Assembly: GCA_013398175.1 (NCBI GenBank) | Contig: VZRZ01002185.1 | Span: 186,001-250,000, forward strand | From: Climacteris rufus | Lineage: Eukaryota; Chordata; Aves; Passeriformes; Climacteridae | Direction of reading: 5' to 3' | DNA: 64,000 nt | Part shown: piece after piece, positions 42,392 to 55,160 of the stretch | Position numbering within the stretch: position 1 is the stretch's first letter | How the letters are laid out: every line of letters begins with the position of its first letter | The notes under the pieces: generated by a model | Database searches by the model: none | What the model was told of the DNA's origin: nothing | Seen by the model: only the letters and a program-made list of their open reading frames with translations | Position numbers and translations under genes: made by a program

Positions 42392-42957
42392 CATCCCATA
42401 TTTGTGCACAAATAGTCTCTTAAACTTAAAAGGCTGTCTGCAAGAAGGCATTAGGGAAACAAACCGTTGGATCAGGTTGCCCTCAACTAGCCTTAATTTA
42501 TTTTTTTTTCCAATGGTAGAGCTGAATGAGCTGCTGCTGAAAAGGAATGTACCATGTGCTCTTTCTGTATTAATATTAATTAAAAATATTATTCTTATGG
42601 CTCTATTCATTTCTTTGGGGCTTTGAGTTTTGGGAGTTTCACAAAAAAGAATGAATACAGGGTGAACTAGCTTGTTTTGTACTTGCAGAAAGATTTATGT
42701 TTATACATTTCCGTTAGTGCCTCTTCAACATTTCTAGGAAACTTAGGAATTGCTGCATTATTTCAAATCAGGTCTAAGAACACGACTTGTGTCTTACCAA
42801 TTAGTACTTCGTGCTAAGGGAAAATGACCAAAAAATGGTTATAGCTATCCTTGGGTCTGTACATCACCTTACTAACCCCAGGGAGCAGCTCCTCCTGGGA
42901 TAATGTATCTGGAAAATACTCTGGTATTTGTAGGTTTTTGTGGTTTTTCTTGGTGGC

Positions 42958-42995
42958 TTTTTTTTTTTTTTTTTTTTTTTGTGGTGTTTTTTTTT
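42958..42995. repeat. Poly(T) tract at edge of assembly gap
   Basis: Twenty-three T, then GTGGTG, then nine T running into the N run. The tract probably caused the assembly to break. Confidence 0.95.
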
Positions 42996-43603
42996 NNNNN
43001 NNNNNNNNNNNNNNNNNNNNNNNNNNNNNNNNNNNNNNNNNNNNNNNNNNNNNNNNNNNNNNNNNNNNNNNNNNNNNNNNNNNNNNNNNNNNNNNNNNNN
43101 NNNNNNNNNNNNNNNNNNNNNNNNNNNNNNNNNNNNNNNNNNNNNNNNNNNNNNNNNNNNNNNNNNNNNNNNNNNNNNNNNNNNNNNNNNNNNNNNNNNN
43201 NNNNNNNNNNNNNNNNNNNNNNNNNNNNNNNNNNNNNNNNNNNNNNNNNNNNNNNNNNNNNNNNNNNNNNNNNNNNNNNNNNNNNNNNNNNNNNNNNNNN
43301 NNNNNNNNNNNNNNNNNNNNNNNNNNNNNNNNNNNNNNNNNNNNNNNNNNNNNNNNNNNNNNNNNNNNNNNNNNNNNNNNNNNNNNNNNNNNNNNNNNNN
43401 NNNNNNNNNNNNNNNNNNNNNNNNNNNNNNNNNNNNNNNNNNNNNNNNNNNNNNNNNNNNNNNNNNNNNNNNNNNNNNNNNNNNNNNNNNNNNNNNNNNN
43501 NNNNNNNNNNNNNNNNNNNNNNNNNNNNNNNNNNNNNNNNNNNNNNNNNNNNNNNNNNNNNNNNNNNNNNNNNNNNNNNNNNNNNNNNNNNNNNNNNNNN
43601 NNN
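42996..43603. other. Assembly gap (608 N)
   Basis: A run of N between a poly(T) tract and GC-rich sequence. Frames spanning it are artefacts. Confidence 0.99.
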
Positions 43604-44200
43604 CGCGGCCTTGGCAGCCCCCCGGCCCCGCGCAGGAGCCGCACGGGAGCTGCCGCACGGTTATGCATTTCCAGCCCTCAGCAGGCGCAAGGGAGGGCTG
43701 TCATCCCCCCGTGCTCGAGCCCACGGGCCGCCCATGGAGCCGGCGCTGCCCGAGGGCTGGGCGGGCAGTGTGTGCCGCAGCCCAGGCCAGGCAAGCTGCC
43801 AGGTCTGTGCACCGCCTCTGGGCCCGTCACGAAAACTGCATCCACTGGTGCCTCTGCTTGAGCGACTAAAGATACTACGTGGGAGATGCAAAACGCCAAG
43901 GAAACCTTAGGGCAACTGCAGCACGTAGTGGAAGCTGATGAAAACTGTAGACAACATGAATCCAGTAGTAATTTTTCACACCAGAAACTTTCGTGCAAAG
44001 CCAAGTGTGACAGAAGAGAGGCCAGCGTGAGTCACGGCCTTCAGGAGGCCCAGCCCGGCGCCGAGCCCGGCGGTGTGGCTGCCCCTCAGGCTCCCTCGGC
44101 CCCCGGCTCTGTTGGCAGCATCCTGCTCCCGGGCAGCTCGGGAACCGGGCGCTGCAGAATCCCCACTGCCCCCGGGAGCTGCTGCGGGCCCTACGCGGTT
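43604..44200. promoter_or_regulatory. Orphan GC-rich, CpG-bearing patch
   Basis: About 600 visible bases of high-GC sequence, probably continuing into the gap, about 5 kb past the CYLD stop. Reading frames up to 120 codons exist on both strands, but none resembles a known protein. It could be the promoter of an unannotated transcript in the CYLD-SALL1 interval, an unmethylated regulatory island, or an unrecognised repeat. No function can be assigned. Confidence 0.4.
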
Positions 44201-47200
44201 TGAAGGACAAAAATAAAACCACCACCACGACCACCAAAAACCAGCCTGCATTTTGTGGCCCTACCTGACAAGTCTTGCAGTTGGTCGCTGTGTGTATACA
44301 GAAATTTGATAATGGATATTATTATTCATTAATTTTATCACATTATTAATTTTAAATAATTGAAGAAAAAAATTGGAGTTTTTCCTGAGACTAACTATTC
44401 CCCATATGCATTAACAATTGAAAATCGAAATAATTCCAGACATGTAGTTTCTATGTCTGGCTCTGCCTGACTCTCCATGGCCCCGTTTGGTTGTTTCTGG
44501 TGCTGTGTTAGGGGTTCCCCTGCTCCGTTTGGTGCTGCAGCCGTGGCCAAGCTACGGCCTCGGGGCTGTGAGGCTGAGCCCCCGCACGGGGACAGCCCAA
44601 ACCTGAAGATGTTACTCACTAGGTAACATCTCATATTGCACACTGCACCTTGGGGTGTTTTTAACCATGCAAACTTCCCACCTATCAAAGTAATTTGCAA
44701 AGGTAATTTTGTTTCTACTCATCTATTACAATAAATCAATGAATAAATAAATTATAATGCAGCAATTAAATGTATAATGAGATGGGCAACAACTATTAAT
44801 AAATGCAGAGATAGTTGCCCAAAGGTGAACAGACTTCCCCTCTCCTCTTACAAGTGAGGTAATGATCTTTCTATGATCGAGAAACAAGCAGCTGTTAAAC
44901 ATGTAAATGAAACCAAGGGATATAAGAGTTCACACTATAACAGTATTCTTCAGCCTCATTATTATTGTTACATTATCAGTTCTTCTGTGACTTTTCCTCT
45001 GAATATTTAAAGACAGGGAGGGAATATGCAATTATTTTTAAACATCCTTCTGCCAAATGATTGAGTGAATGAACCCAACCATGTTGCTGAGGAGTTGGCT
45101 CCCTTCAATAATCTAAATGGGACAGGCTGAGTTTTATCCTGGCAGAGGTATTACAAAACCAGCGATCTTCTGGATAATTCAAGAGAAAATACTGAAATTT
45201 CATGAGGGATGGAGGTCCCTTTGAAAAAAAAAAAAATCGAATCTGAACAAAACTATACAAGTAGGGTATAAACTAGTGTATCTTCTAATTTTAAATATGG
45301 CAGTGAATTGTAATATTACTGCTGCTCTCAGTATTTGATATTGCCATAAGGAAAAGCAGAATGATCTTAATATGGTTTTGCCCCTGAATTCTTCCTCCTG
45401 TCATAGGCATGCTCAGGGTTACTTCATGTTTCTTTAATTCCTTTCTATCCTCAATAATTTTATCCTATTCAAAATTAATTGTTAGAGAGTTACCATTTCA
45501 CTGGAACACCTTTATTATCTTCTTCAATAGCCACAAAGTGTTTCTCTTGTCATTTTACTCTGGCTCTTTCCTGAAAGTGTGCTGGTGCTCTCTCTTGCTG
45601 TGTCACTTCTCCATGTTTGGGTTTACCCACATGTGCTTTACTACCCAAGGTCACAATATTAAAAAAAAATTGTTTTTAAAGGAGTGATTGATGCATTTGG
45701 GTTTGCCTCAGTCCAAGCTGACTCTGGCACACCATTAATGTGGGGTTGAGGAGATACAGCATTGCCCAGAATATCAAATTGTTTATCTAAAACTTTCTTA
45801 TATTTAGAAGAGTACATATTTCCCTCCCTGCCCCTCATACAGTTTGAGAATTTCAAGGACAGCAGTTGGCAGCGAATTCAATGAAGCCACAGTGGTTGAT
45901 TTATTGTAATAGATGGCAGGAAACAGAATTATCTTAGCAATTAGCTTGGCTGATAGGAAAGCTGGCCAGGAGATAAGAGGCAGTGCTGGTGCCTGACCTG
46001 ACCCACACATGCTTCTCAGGGTTTCACCAAGTCACAGTTGAGGATGAGTCACTACACTGAAGAGAAAGTGCTCAGGGAGAACAAACAAGCCAGGATGTGG
46101 CCAGCAGCTGCACACAGTATGCTCCCTGAAGGTACTGTCCTTGACACTGTCCAGCTGTCCTGCAGTTTCTGGGTAAGGTAAGAAAAATTAGCTGATCATT
46201 TTATACAATTCAGCCATTCAGGAGGAGGCTGTTTCACAGAAGAAGCTGTGGTATTGCAGTCACAAAAGCTCAATTGGTTTATCAGCACCAAGGAAGTTAT
46301 TTCTTTGCCTTCACTGCTGCACCTCTATGGCTCTGCAGAGCCCAGCAGCAGCTGGGTGAGGGGACACCAAGGTGGGCAGATGACCCATGCAGTTCTGTTA
46401 AAGGTACATAGTCTTACACAGGTCTGTCATGCAGGCAGTACCAAAAGCATTTAACTCTCCCCCAACACTGTCTACTTCCACTTTTCCTGTTTATACAGGA
46501 AAAACAGAACTTTCAAAGCCTTGAATAAGTTCACAGTATACGTTATTTAGCACTGAATGCAGCTATTGCTGCAGTAGGGCACAGAAGCTGTTTAAAACCA
46601 GGCAGAAAAAAAAGATACATGCAGATATTAAAAACTCACATTGGAGAGGAATTTAGTCTGGGAATTGTCATTAACTGCAGGCATGTGTGTGTGTTTGTGT
46701 CTGTGGGGATGAAGAGAAGGCACAGGTGTCATAAAGGGAAGCAAGAGCTTTCCTGCCATATTTCATCTTGCTGGAGCTCCATGGAGCAGGATGGCCAGAG
46801 TGGGAACTTTAGGACAAAGCTTACAGGTGACATTGTTGGTGTATTGCTGTACAGGTCGCTCAGAAGATATTTTCTAAATAGACACTGGAACTGCTCTGGG
46901 CTTCATATTGGGCTGTTGAGGAAGGCACAAAGGATTTTTCAGTTCCAATTCTGACTTTGCCAGCAGACCCCAAAGGATCCTCCTCTGGAAACTGACAGTT
47001 TTAATATCTTTCATCCTTTAGAAGAAATTGCCTCCCATGCCCTGGGGGTTTGCTCAGAGATGCTGACTCGCACCTCACAGACAACAATTTTGGAATTTAG
47101 TGCAGCAGTGGATTCTACGCACCAAGTCCCCTGTCAGCTCAGAAGTGCAGAGTTGTGAACACCTCATGGCAAGGGCAGGCTGAGAAGTGTACACGGGTGT

Positions 47201-49179
47201 CCTGGTCCCTGCAGACATGGGTGGCACTGGGTGCTCAAAGCTTTGACCCCTGTGGGCCACCTGGATTAGCACGTTTGCCAAGGGTGTGTAGGAATGAGTT
47301 TTGCACTCCTGGTTAGTAGCAATCATCCTTTGCAGAGGCTGGGAGCCCTGCTAGGCTCCTACAGCCAGAGCCAGCGGGTACCTCTTAGTTCTTGCGACAA
47401 GTGTGAGGAAATTAAATTACAAACATGGAAAAAAATACAATGATAAACACTGGGGGGGAAGGGACAGGAATGAACCTTTTCTGCAAGGTAAGAACTCAGT
47501 GATAAATAGATCTGTGCATATTTCCCAGTCTCATTCCTCACTTGCCAAGTCTGATGCTATTTTCATTAGGCCATGTTACCATACATGTCATTTTATACAA
47601 AGGTGCAGTATATCACAACTGGAGGTTGAGGTGCTTGTAGTGAACACAAATGAGCTTGTAATGGTCCATCTGCTTTGATTTTATTTAGTGATCCCTCAAG
47701 GGCTGGGAGCTAGAGTGAGAATAACAATGCTTCAACCCATCTGCTATTGTAGTACCAGCTCCAGTTGAATTATCACATGTTCTGAGTGGCTGGCATATGC
47801 TGTGACATAAAGCCACAAGAAAGTGTTGCTCTCCAGCTGTTGTGTTGACAAATACTTTTCAGCCAGTCATTAAGTTCAGCTCAATAACCAGGGGGAAACT
47901 GTAGCTAAAAGTTGATTATTATTTTATTTTATTTTAAGCATTAGAAATCACTAGTACAATATATTTTATTTTAAAATGTGTCACTAAGGGCACACATTGT
48001 ATATGAGCTCTAACAATAAAAAATTCTCTGTGATGCCCATAAATTTTTGTGTTATAGGATTGGATGGGCATCTCTGTAACTGACAGTGTAAATCTTAGTA
48101 ATGAGACTATGGCTAACCTTGTTTAAGCAGCAGCACATCTCAAGATGTGTATGTATAAACTTGCTGGCCGAGCAGTGCTATGGGCCATGAACATGCCAGA
48201 CCAGGATGACTCAGACAGACATTGTGATCTAAGGCCCCATGCAAGGGTGGATAACTACATTGGCTTTAAATTGAGAGGAAAGTGAGGCAAGACCTATGTG
48301 GAGCCATGGACCTTGTGAGTTCAACAGGTTCAGAGGGTCCATCTGGCACTGCACACCTCCTCTGGGCAGCAAAGTGCGATTGCTAAAAGGTACCACCAGT
48401 TGGGCCTTTACTCTCTTGTCCACTGTTGGTGGTCTCCTGAAGAGCTCAGGTCGCTCTGGAGACACCCTGGGTTTGTGCCCACACAGAACACTTGCTCCAG
48501 ACCAAGTCTTAGAAGTGTGTGTGGATCTCTGCTGACAAAAGTCAGACTGTCTCCTTCTCCTTCTCTCCACCCTATCCTCTCAGGCTGCCGTGGGTATGGA
48601 ATCACCACTGTGTTTGGGAATAAAATGAAAGGCATTTTCTATGGGTTCAAATGCTGATACACAGGCAGATGTACATGCAAATATGATGTCCCCTGCACAG
48701 GCTGATAGAACATTCTCTCTTTCTGCAGACAACACACCCAGGGGAAGCACACACCTCTGGGCAGTGCCCACTGTCCAGCAGACACATGTTCAATGAGAAC
48801 AGAGCCAATAAAATCTTTTCTTGATACTCCAAAACACTCTCCAGAATTCTCACCCCTAATCTAAGCCATCCGTGCTGTGGGTGGAGAAGGGATTGGTGAG
48901 GGGGTTACAACCAGAGGACACTGAGGGATGGTGCCAAGCCCTGAGTGCTGCCAGCACCCCAGGAAGGCCAGGTGGGCTCTCTGGAGCTCTTGTGCATTTC
49001 TGCTAATTATTGCATAAGTTCTTAAATACAACTTATGCTTCTATTTTCCCTCAGAAAAACAATGGGCGCTGCTCATACAGAGGCCTTTCAGTTCTAGAGG
49101 TTTATATTTCCTATTGTACCCAAAGACCTGTGGGTGCCAGCTGTCACTGGTGCTGCCATTGTATTATGATCCCCTGGCT
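44201..49179. other. Gene-free AT-rich interval
   Basis: No exon or recognised transposon is visible. Short inverted repeats lie at 44607-44631 and 44784-44820. The remaining sequence is unique and shows no feature I can name. Confidence 0.6.
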
Positions 49180-49870
49180 ACTGCAGGAATTGTTGATTAC
49201 GTTGCCTTTTGAATCAGTTGATTACCATGAATAATAGGCCAAAAAGGCTGTCAGCATTTTGACTTTAACTATAACTGTTACAATTAATTATGGGTTTAAT
49301 TAGCATATATGCCTAGCAGTAGAGAATATAATACTTCATGGGTAACAGATGATCCTGCAGCTGTAGCATAAAGTGTGATACAGGTTGGGATACAGATAGT
49401 TATTAATAAATGGCTTCTATTGTTTGAGGTCCTTATTTATACAAATTAGCAGGCACGACATAATCAACCCAAACTGTATAATTTATAATAATTGATTTCA
49501 TTTTGACTGACCACCAGTCGGCCTACTACATGCCCTCAGAAGAAAAATAGCCCTATTAGGATAAGTTTAATCCTAAACATAGCTAATGAATCCTATTACT
49601 TTAAGGTCATATTTGAAGCTTTTGTTAATTGTCAGAACCATTTTAAATTGATTGGAGTTAAATTAAATCAATGTAATGTTTAGAAAAACAATATTTCTAA
49701 TGGATGAGGCCAAGCTGACCTCGAATAAACATATTTATCAACCGATTTCAGTGAATGAGAAGGCTAGCAGCTGGGCTCATAATTCATGATTGTCTATAAT
49801 ATGGGAAATGTCACTATCTAGGCCATTAATTATGTCAGGTAATAAATCTGTTGCTCACAGTTGAGCATTT
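49180..49870. promoter_or_regulatory. Candidate conserved non-coding element (enhancer-like block 1)
   Basis: About 690 bases without repeats and almost without CpG, dense in TAATTA/ATTAAT homeodomain cores (near 49281-49305 and 49824), TTGATTA and AATCAAT elements, and no coding potential. This composition is typical of developmental enhancers in gene deserts, here on the side where SALL1 is expected. Conservation itself could not be tested. Confidence 0.4.
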
Positions 49871-51900
49871 GCCAGTTGGGGTAACAACCCCCTCAGCAAG
49901 GTTATGATGTTTAGAGACTCTCTCCTTGCTAACCCCACACTTTACAGCAGCAGAACAACTGCATGCAACTTTGGGAGGAATGAATGTGGTGTTTTCATAG
50001 CTGTCAATTGCCTGACAATATGCCAGGCTGTGATAGCTTAGTATGGAATCATCATTTGAAATAATAAGAATGTTCTATGAGCAAAAAGTTTTGCTGCACT
50101 GTATAACTACATTTTCCAGGCTGGAGAGGTCAGCTATTAGTAATCCCTTACAGATCATCACAGAGTGACTGATTTCAGTAAAAATATTGTGTGGCAAAAT
50201 GATAACACAAATAACTGGTTTGCACAAGCTTGAGATTGTGAGAAATTCAGAATGGGTTAACATAAACCAGGGTACATGATGTTTCACAGGTAACGACTGG
50301 TATAGTTTAATACAACAGGATATAGGAAAAATTATACACAGAAGCAGGATCAGTTTAAGGTTAATCATGCATTCAGCAGCTTAGGAAAATGTCTGGCATT
50401 ATTGCAGACAAATGACAAAAAACATCTGTTCCCTGTTCAATATTTTGTGGAAAAAAAAGAGCAAAGATAAACTCAACTTTCATAAAGAAAGGGTGAGAAA
50501 AGAGTATAAAAATGGCACAGTAGTAACCAGAGGGAGATACATTCTCATTTGTATAGTATTGTCATAAAAGAAAAGACTGAGTATAAGTAATGCAATAGAA
50601 TATTTCTATTGAAAAAAGAGCAGGATAGGTGATGAAAAGTTCACTTCATTAAAGAGATTCTGGAGCAGATCAAAAAGATTCCATTTTTTGTGCTGCTTTA
50701 CTTATTCCCTAGAATTGGCCTGTGCATGTTGGTACAAAATGTGTTCTGGTCATACACTGAAGTGACCCTGTGCTTGCAATCCCCTTCCTGCAGGCTACTC
50801 TGCTTTTAGAACTGCTGGCTTTACATTTCAGGCTCAGCCATGAATCTGACCATTAGTCCTGAACTGTACTAGTAAGTGCTCACATCCTGACAATATTAAT
50901 TGACAGTTATCAGAGCCTCTCAATCTCAGGTTTTGCATGTGTAAGGTATGATGCACTAGCAGGCACACACTGCCCTTGCATGGACATTATTGACATTTGG
51001 GCTTCATAAATTAGGTGTGTCTTCATTGAACCACATCAAATGGCTCTTAACAGCCAAAAGTGTTCTGTGAATTTGAATTCTTTTGCCTTAAGTGTATCAA
51101 CAACTTCATACAAAACACTTGTGCAAATATGCACTCAAATGCGAGTCGTAAGCTTACATACATTGTGAACAACTGATACATTAAAGGGCCTTTCGGTCAT
51201 AATACAAAAATACTTTCCTATGAGAAGCAGAAAATACAGATGCTTTTTAGGTGTCCAAACAAAGCACAGCATCTGCCTTAAAAAGATCCTGCCAGCAGTT
51301 CCTTGGGCAGACTCTTATGTCATAGGAAATAAGCAATATAATAAGAGGTCGTCTGGCAAGATGTGACCCTTCATTTGAAACACCAGAATTCCAGCCCATG
51401 GAGAGGATGTCTTGGTCTCTGCTGCTCTTCTTACAGAGGCTACAGGCTACAAGCCACAGTCCCATATATGCTGTCTTATGGTGGGAAATGTTTGGGTTCA
51501 CACAGTTCAGCTTCCCTCCTGCTTTGCCAGGAGGCTGTTCAGAGGCTGCCCTGCCTGTGTGTCTGCTGGGCAACTCATTACAGTGGGTGAAATCCAGCTT
51601 TGCTTTCCATTGAGTTACACTTACATTAAGCTATTTTTGTTACTGAGAGTAAGACAAGCCACAGTGAAAGGGAAATTTACCCTAACACACCCAAACTTCA
51701 TTTACAGTGGGCTGAAGCCGCCACTTGACTTCAAATCTGTGGCAGATACCTTGCTGATACTAGTGGCAATTAAGCATTTAAATAGAAATTTATTTCATTT
51801 GGATATAACTTATCGGCAGGTTTGGAAGAATATGAGAAAATCAAACCCTCACCTGTGAAACACTGCACTGGAGAGCAGCTTTAGGATATTAAGATAATTC
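49871..51900. other. Gene-free interval
   Basis: AT-rich unique sequence with no exon or repeat that I can support. Scattered frames of up to 148 codons (51412-51858) resemble no known protein. Confidence 0.6.
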
Positions 51901-51923
51901 GTGTGTGTGTCTGTGTGTGTGTG
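51901..51923. repeat. Interrupted (GT)n microsatellite
   Basis: Five GT units, a CT interruption, then more GT units; first of two close tracts. Confidence 0.9.
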
Positions 51924-51988
51924 AGAAAGAATAAGAGACTGTGTTTGTGTTGGTGTATATCATTACTATTTCATTTCTTGGGTTAAAG

Positions 51989-51990
<2 letters not shown>

Positions 51991-52028
<38 letters not shown>
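51991..52028. repeat. (GT)19 microsatellite
   Basis: Nineteen uninterrupted GT units, 67 bases after the previous tract. Likely polymorphic and able to form Z-DNA. Confidence 0.95.
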
Positions 52029-52030
<2 letters not shown>

Positions 52031-52224
52031 TTTCCTTTATGGCAAAGAAAATTGCTCTTCTAACCTGTCTTCAAAATGTAATAACTTTACTTGCAACCAA
52101 CCACTGCAGACCTGGACTGGACTCTGAATTATTACTGTGAGCTGAAACATTTCTTTAACAAAACTGAGTCCTTTAATATCCCCCACCTCTGTTATTAGAT
52201 GGACGAATGAATTTTACTTTGAAC

Positions 52225-52440
52225 ATAACATGTGGCATTGTCTGAAAATTGCCGGTATGAACTGAAGTTGGCAGGTATTTTCTTGCTCTCCTCGTCAGTG
52301 ATTGCCATTTATTATATGTTGCACCTTTATCTGTCAAATACCGCAGAGCGCTATATTGATTTGTGTCTGCCGCAAAGCAAAGGTCACTTTGATCAACATA
52401 CTACAAAACCAGAAAAAGTAGGGTTCTGACATTTCATTAC
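52225..52440. promoter_or_regulatory. Candidate conserved non-coding element (enhancer-like block 2)
   Basis: A compact block with retained CpGs in an otherwise CpG-poor region. It carries CTTTATCTGTCA, an AAAGGTCA nuclear-receptor half site and CTTTGATCAA, a consensus TCF/LEF site, at 52387-52396. A 66-codon open frame on the plus strand (52232-52429) covers it, but it has no ATG start in that position and no known relative, so I treat the block as regulatory. Confidence 0.4.
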
Positions 52441-54879
52441 CTGGGAAAAAAAGGACTAAAATAAATAAGAATATGTTTGAGAACAGAGCACTTCAATATC
52501 ACAGTGTGCAGTAACTGTAATTAACAAAAGAACTGCTCTATTGAGGTTAAACAGAAAAAAAAAAAAAAGAAGGCAGGTTTTCTTCCAGTGACTATTCTTT
52601 ACATGACTGGTTCTGTAACATCACAGCTGTGATCTTACTGAAGGGTTACATTCATTACAAATCAAATACGTTTGCTTCTCAGACTTTTAATGAGCAATAA
52701 AACTAAGGAACTCTTCAGGAAATGGGGAAGATTTTATAAAACTTTTAATTTTGACCAAGAAACCCTAATGAGATTGGGGACTTTTTATGCTCTACCCAGA
52801 TGAAGACATGGCCTCTACCTTAGAAATGCAGTCTGAAGAGATGAAACAAATCAAAAAAGAACTGGACCCACTTCAACATTCTGTGTGCCCCAGACACACA
52901 AGGGGTGAAAGGCAGACCCAGAAATTAAGCCCATATCTTATCTCCGTTTTCTAATTCTAGTTGCCAAGAACTAGAATTGGTCGTCTTTCTGAATGAGCAC
53001 TCAAAGCTTTGGGAAGAAAGTGGTGCTGCAGGTGATGTATCCTTGTTACCTTTCTTCATGCCCAGTGTCTTTGAGGCACCCCCTACACATTGCTTCGCTG
53101 GGAGCAGCAGACACTTATTTGCATTCTGTAAATAAAATAGGACCAACATTTCTCTGGAAGCTTTTAATTCTTGCAGAAACTTCTGATTTATATTTTGGGA
53201 CTCTGCTTTTAAAATCAATGTAGTTCCCCATCCCTTTCCCAGTAGAGCCAAAAAACCCCTGTCATTTTTTAAGCACTAGTTTTTCTAGTAAATATAATAA
53301 TATGGCAGAGGGTTTTTTTTCCCCATACAACACCCTGATGCCCTCAAGCTGGATCTGTTAATTCACAGCCCTGTTTTTTTCTAAACAGAAAAATGAATCT
53401 ATGGTCTCACAAGTGCTACTGCTCTACCTGAACACAGGTAATGAAGTGGCCAGGCTGCTTTCCCATCTTTTCTGCTGGGAAGTTTTCTTTCTTCTGGTTC
53501 CATAGTGTTCAGTTCTTTACCTGAAGTCACATTTGCGTTGAAACACAGTGAGCAGTGACACCTCAGAGCTTTGCTGCACCTATGAGCAGTGGGGTGCACA
53601 TCACAGCTTGCGTGGCATATGGCAGTGCTTATCATGTCAATAACAAAGTCTGAATAATGCAATTCTTGGTTGTAATTATCTTTTATTATTATCAAGGGTC
53701 ATTCCCGGGCTCTTCATCCTTTCATCTCATGTGGAATTTTGGGCTTCCTTATTAATTAAATAGCCAGTGTGATTGAATTAGCCAATTAGCTCTGCCTGAA
53801 GGGATGAGCACTGATCCAAACAAAGGGCTTGATTCCACAAACTTGTTGCTGTGAGGGAGAGCCTTGCAGGGAGCTGGCTGGCAAAAGTGGGCTCCTAGGA
53901 CTTGGCAAACCTGATCCCAGTTAATTTGCAATTATTAGACCAGGTAGAAATTTCCATTTGGATGCTTTCCTACTGGGAAATAACTGTTTATCAAACATGA
54001 GACTTTCCATGGGGTTTTGATTTTATTAAAAATAATGTGTTAGATAAAAAAGAGATTTTGCTGTATAGCGTTCTGTTGTTATCATGTTTTTCTCAGAATC
54101 ATATTGTAATTTTAGATTTGTAAAGTTTAAAGTGAAAATGGGAACAAATCCTTTTAACATTAACAGAGGAGTCCCGATTGTTCCTATGTATTAGAAGAGT
54201 TTTGCTGTAAAATCCAGTATCACAGAAAATGTCCCACTAATAAAAAATTAGTCTCTATCTTCAACAGTTACTTCAACAAGACAATGTATGTTCCCTGATC
54301 CTAAACCACAGATTAAAATCCCACATGGTAACAGGGCTATGCATCTCTTAAGTATCTGTGCCTGAAAGGCACATAAGAAATGTATGCAAATGCAGCTCAT
54401 CTCTATCCTGCTCCACTGTTCTCACTCCCTTTTTTCCTCCCTTTATCTTGACATGTTTACTATTTCCTCTACACTGTGCTTCACTGAATAGCAGATCAAA
54501 CTTCAAAGCAACTTTTAGTTTGAAATTTGTTTCCAAGCTCCTAAGCTATTCTTTTTCTGACAGCTGTGGATAAGAAATTGTCACTACCACGGGTGACATG
54601 TCATCGGGAGATACAGGAATAACAGATGGGCAGCAGTGAGATAACAGGAAGTAACTTCTTTAAAAGATTGTGTTGACATCACCAACTATGAGAGCAGAGG
54701 TAGAATGACCCTCAGAAGGGAATCCAATCCGCTCAGCTCTTTCTGACTCACAGGTGTTTTTTCTTATTTATTTCCATCCACAGATCATATTGAATCTAAA
54801 ATTGTTTGAAGTTTTAAAACAGCTATCTTAGAATTAATAATAACTATTAATGGGGATTAAGGAAAGGATGAATGGGTTT
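52441..54879. other. Gene-free interval
   Basis: Unique AT-rich sequence with a short poly(A) run near 52554-52568. I see no gene. Confidence 0.6.
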
Positions 54880-55160
54880 AGTCACTAACTTCAGTGTTTT
54901 AAATGATACCACTAAAATGATAAAATTATTATAAATTATAAAATGATTGCTGATGTTTCTGGCATAACTGAATGCCATTAATAAGAGTCAAGATTCCTTG
55001 ATTGCAATGTGAGACCAATGGCTTATGACATTTTGATGACAGGCTGATGGATCTGACTTTCTAAATGAAGAATGATTGATTATGACTCCTCAAAAGTATG
55101 GCTCATTAGCAGCATGTCTAGGCAACTCTTGACACCCACTATACATAACACCTATTACGG
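54880..55160. promoter_or_regulatory. Candidate conserved non-coding element (enhancer-like block 3)
   Basis: Repeat-free block with CCATTAATAAG, TGATTGATTATGAC (PBX/HOX-like) and several TGACA/TGATG elements close together. No coding potential. A candidate from motif density only. Confidence 0.3.

Noticed and set aside
42814..43910. Open frames of 264-336 codons on both strands
   Set aside because: They exist only because the N run at 42996-43603 and the poly(T) tract contain no stops.
43661..44251. Overlapping 76-120 codon frames in the orphan GC-rich patch
   Set aside because: Frames are open on both strands because of high GC; none resembles a protein and no splice borders fit.
52232..52429. 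66-codon frame with hydrophobic stretch, plus strand
   Set aside because: No ATG at the beginning of the frame and no recognised family; better explained as a non-coding element, though kept as a finding.
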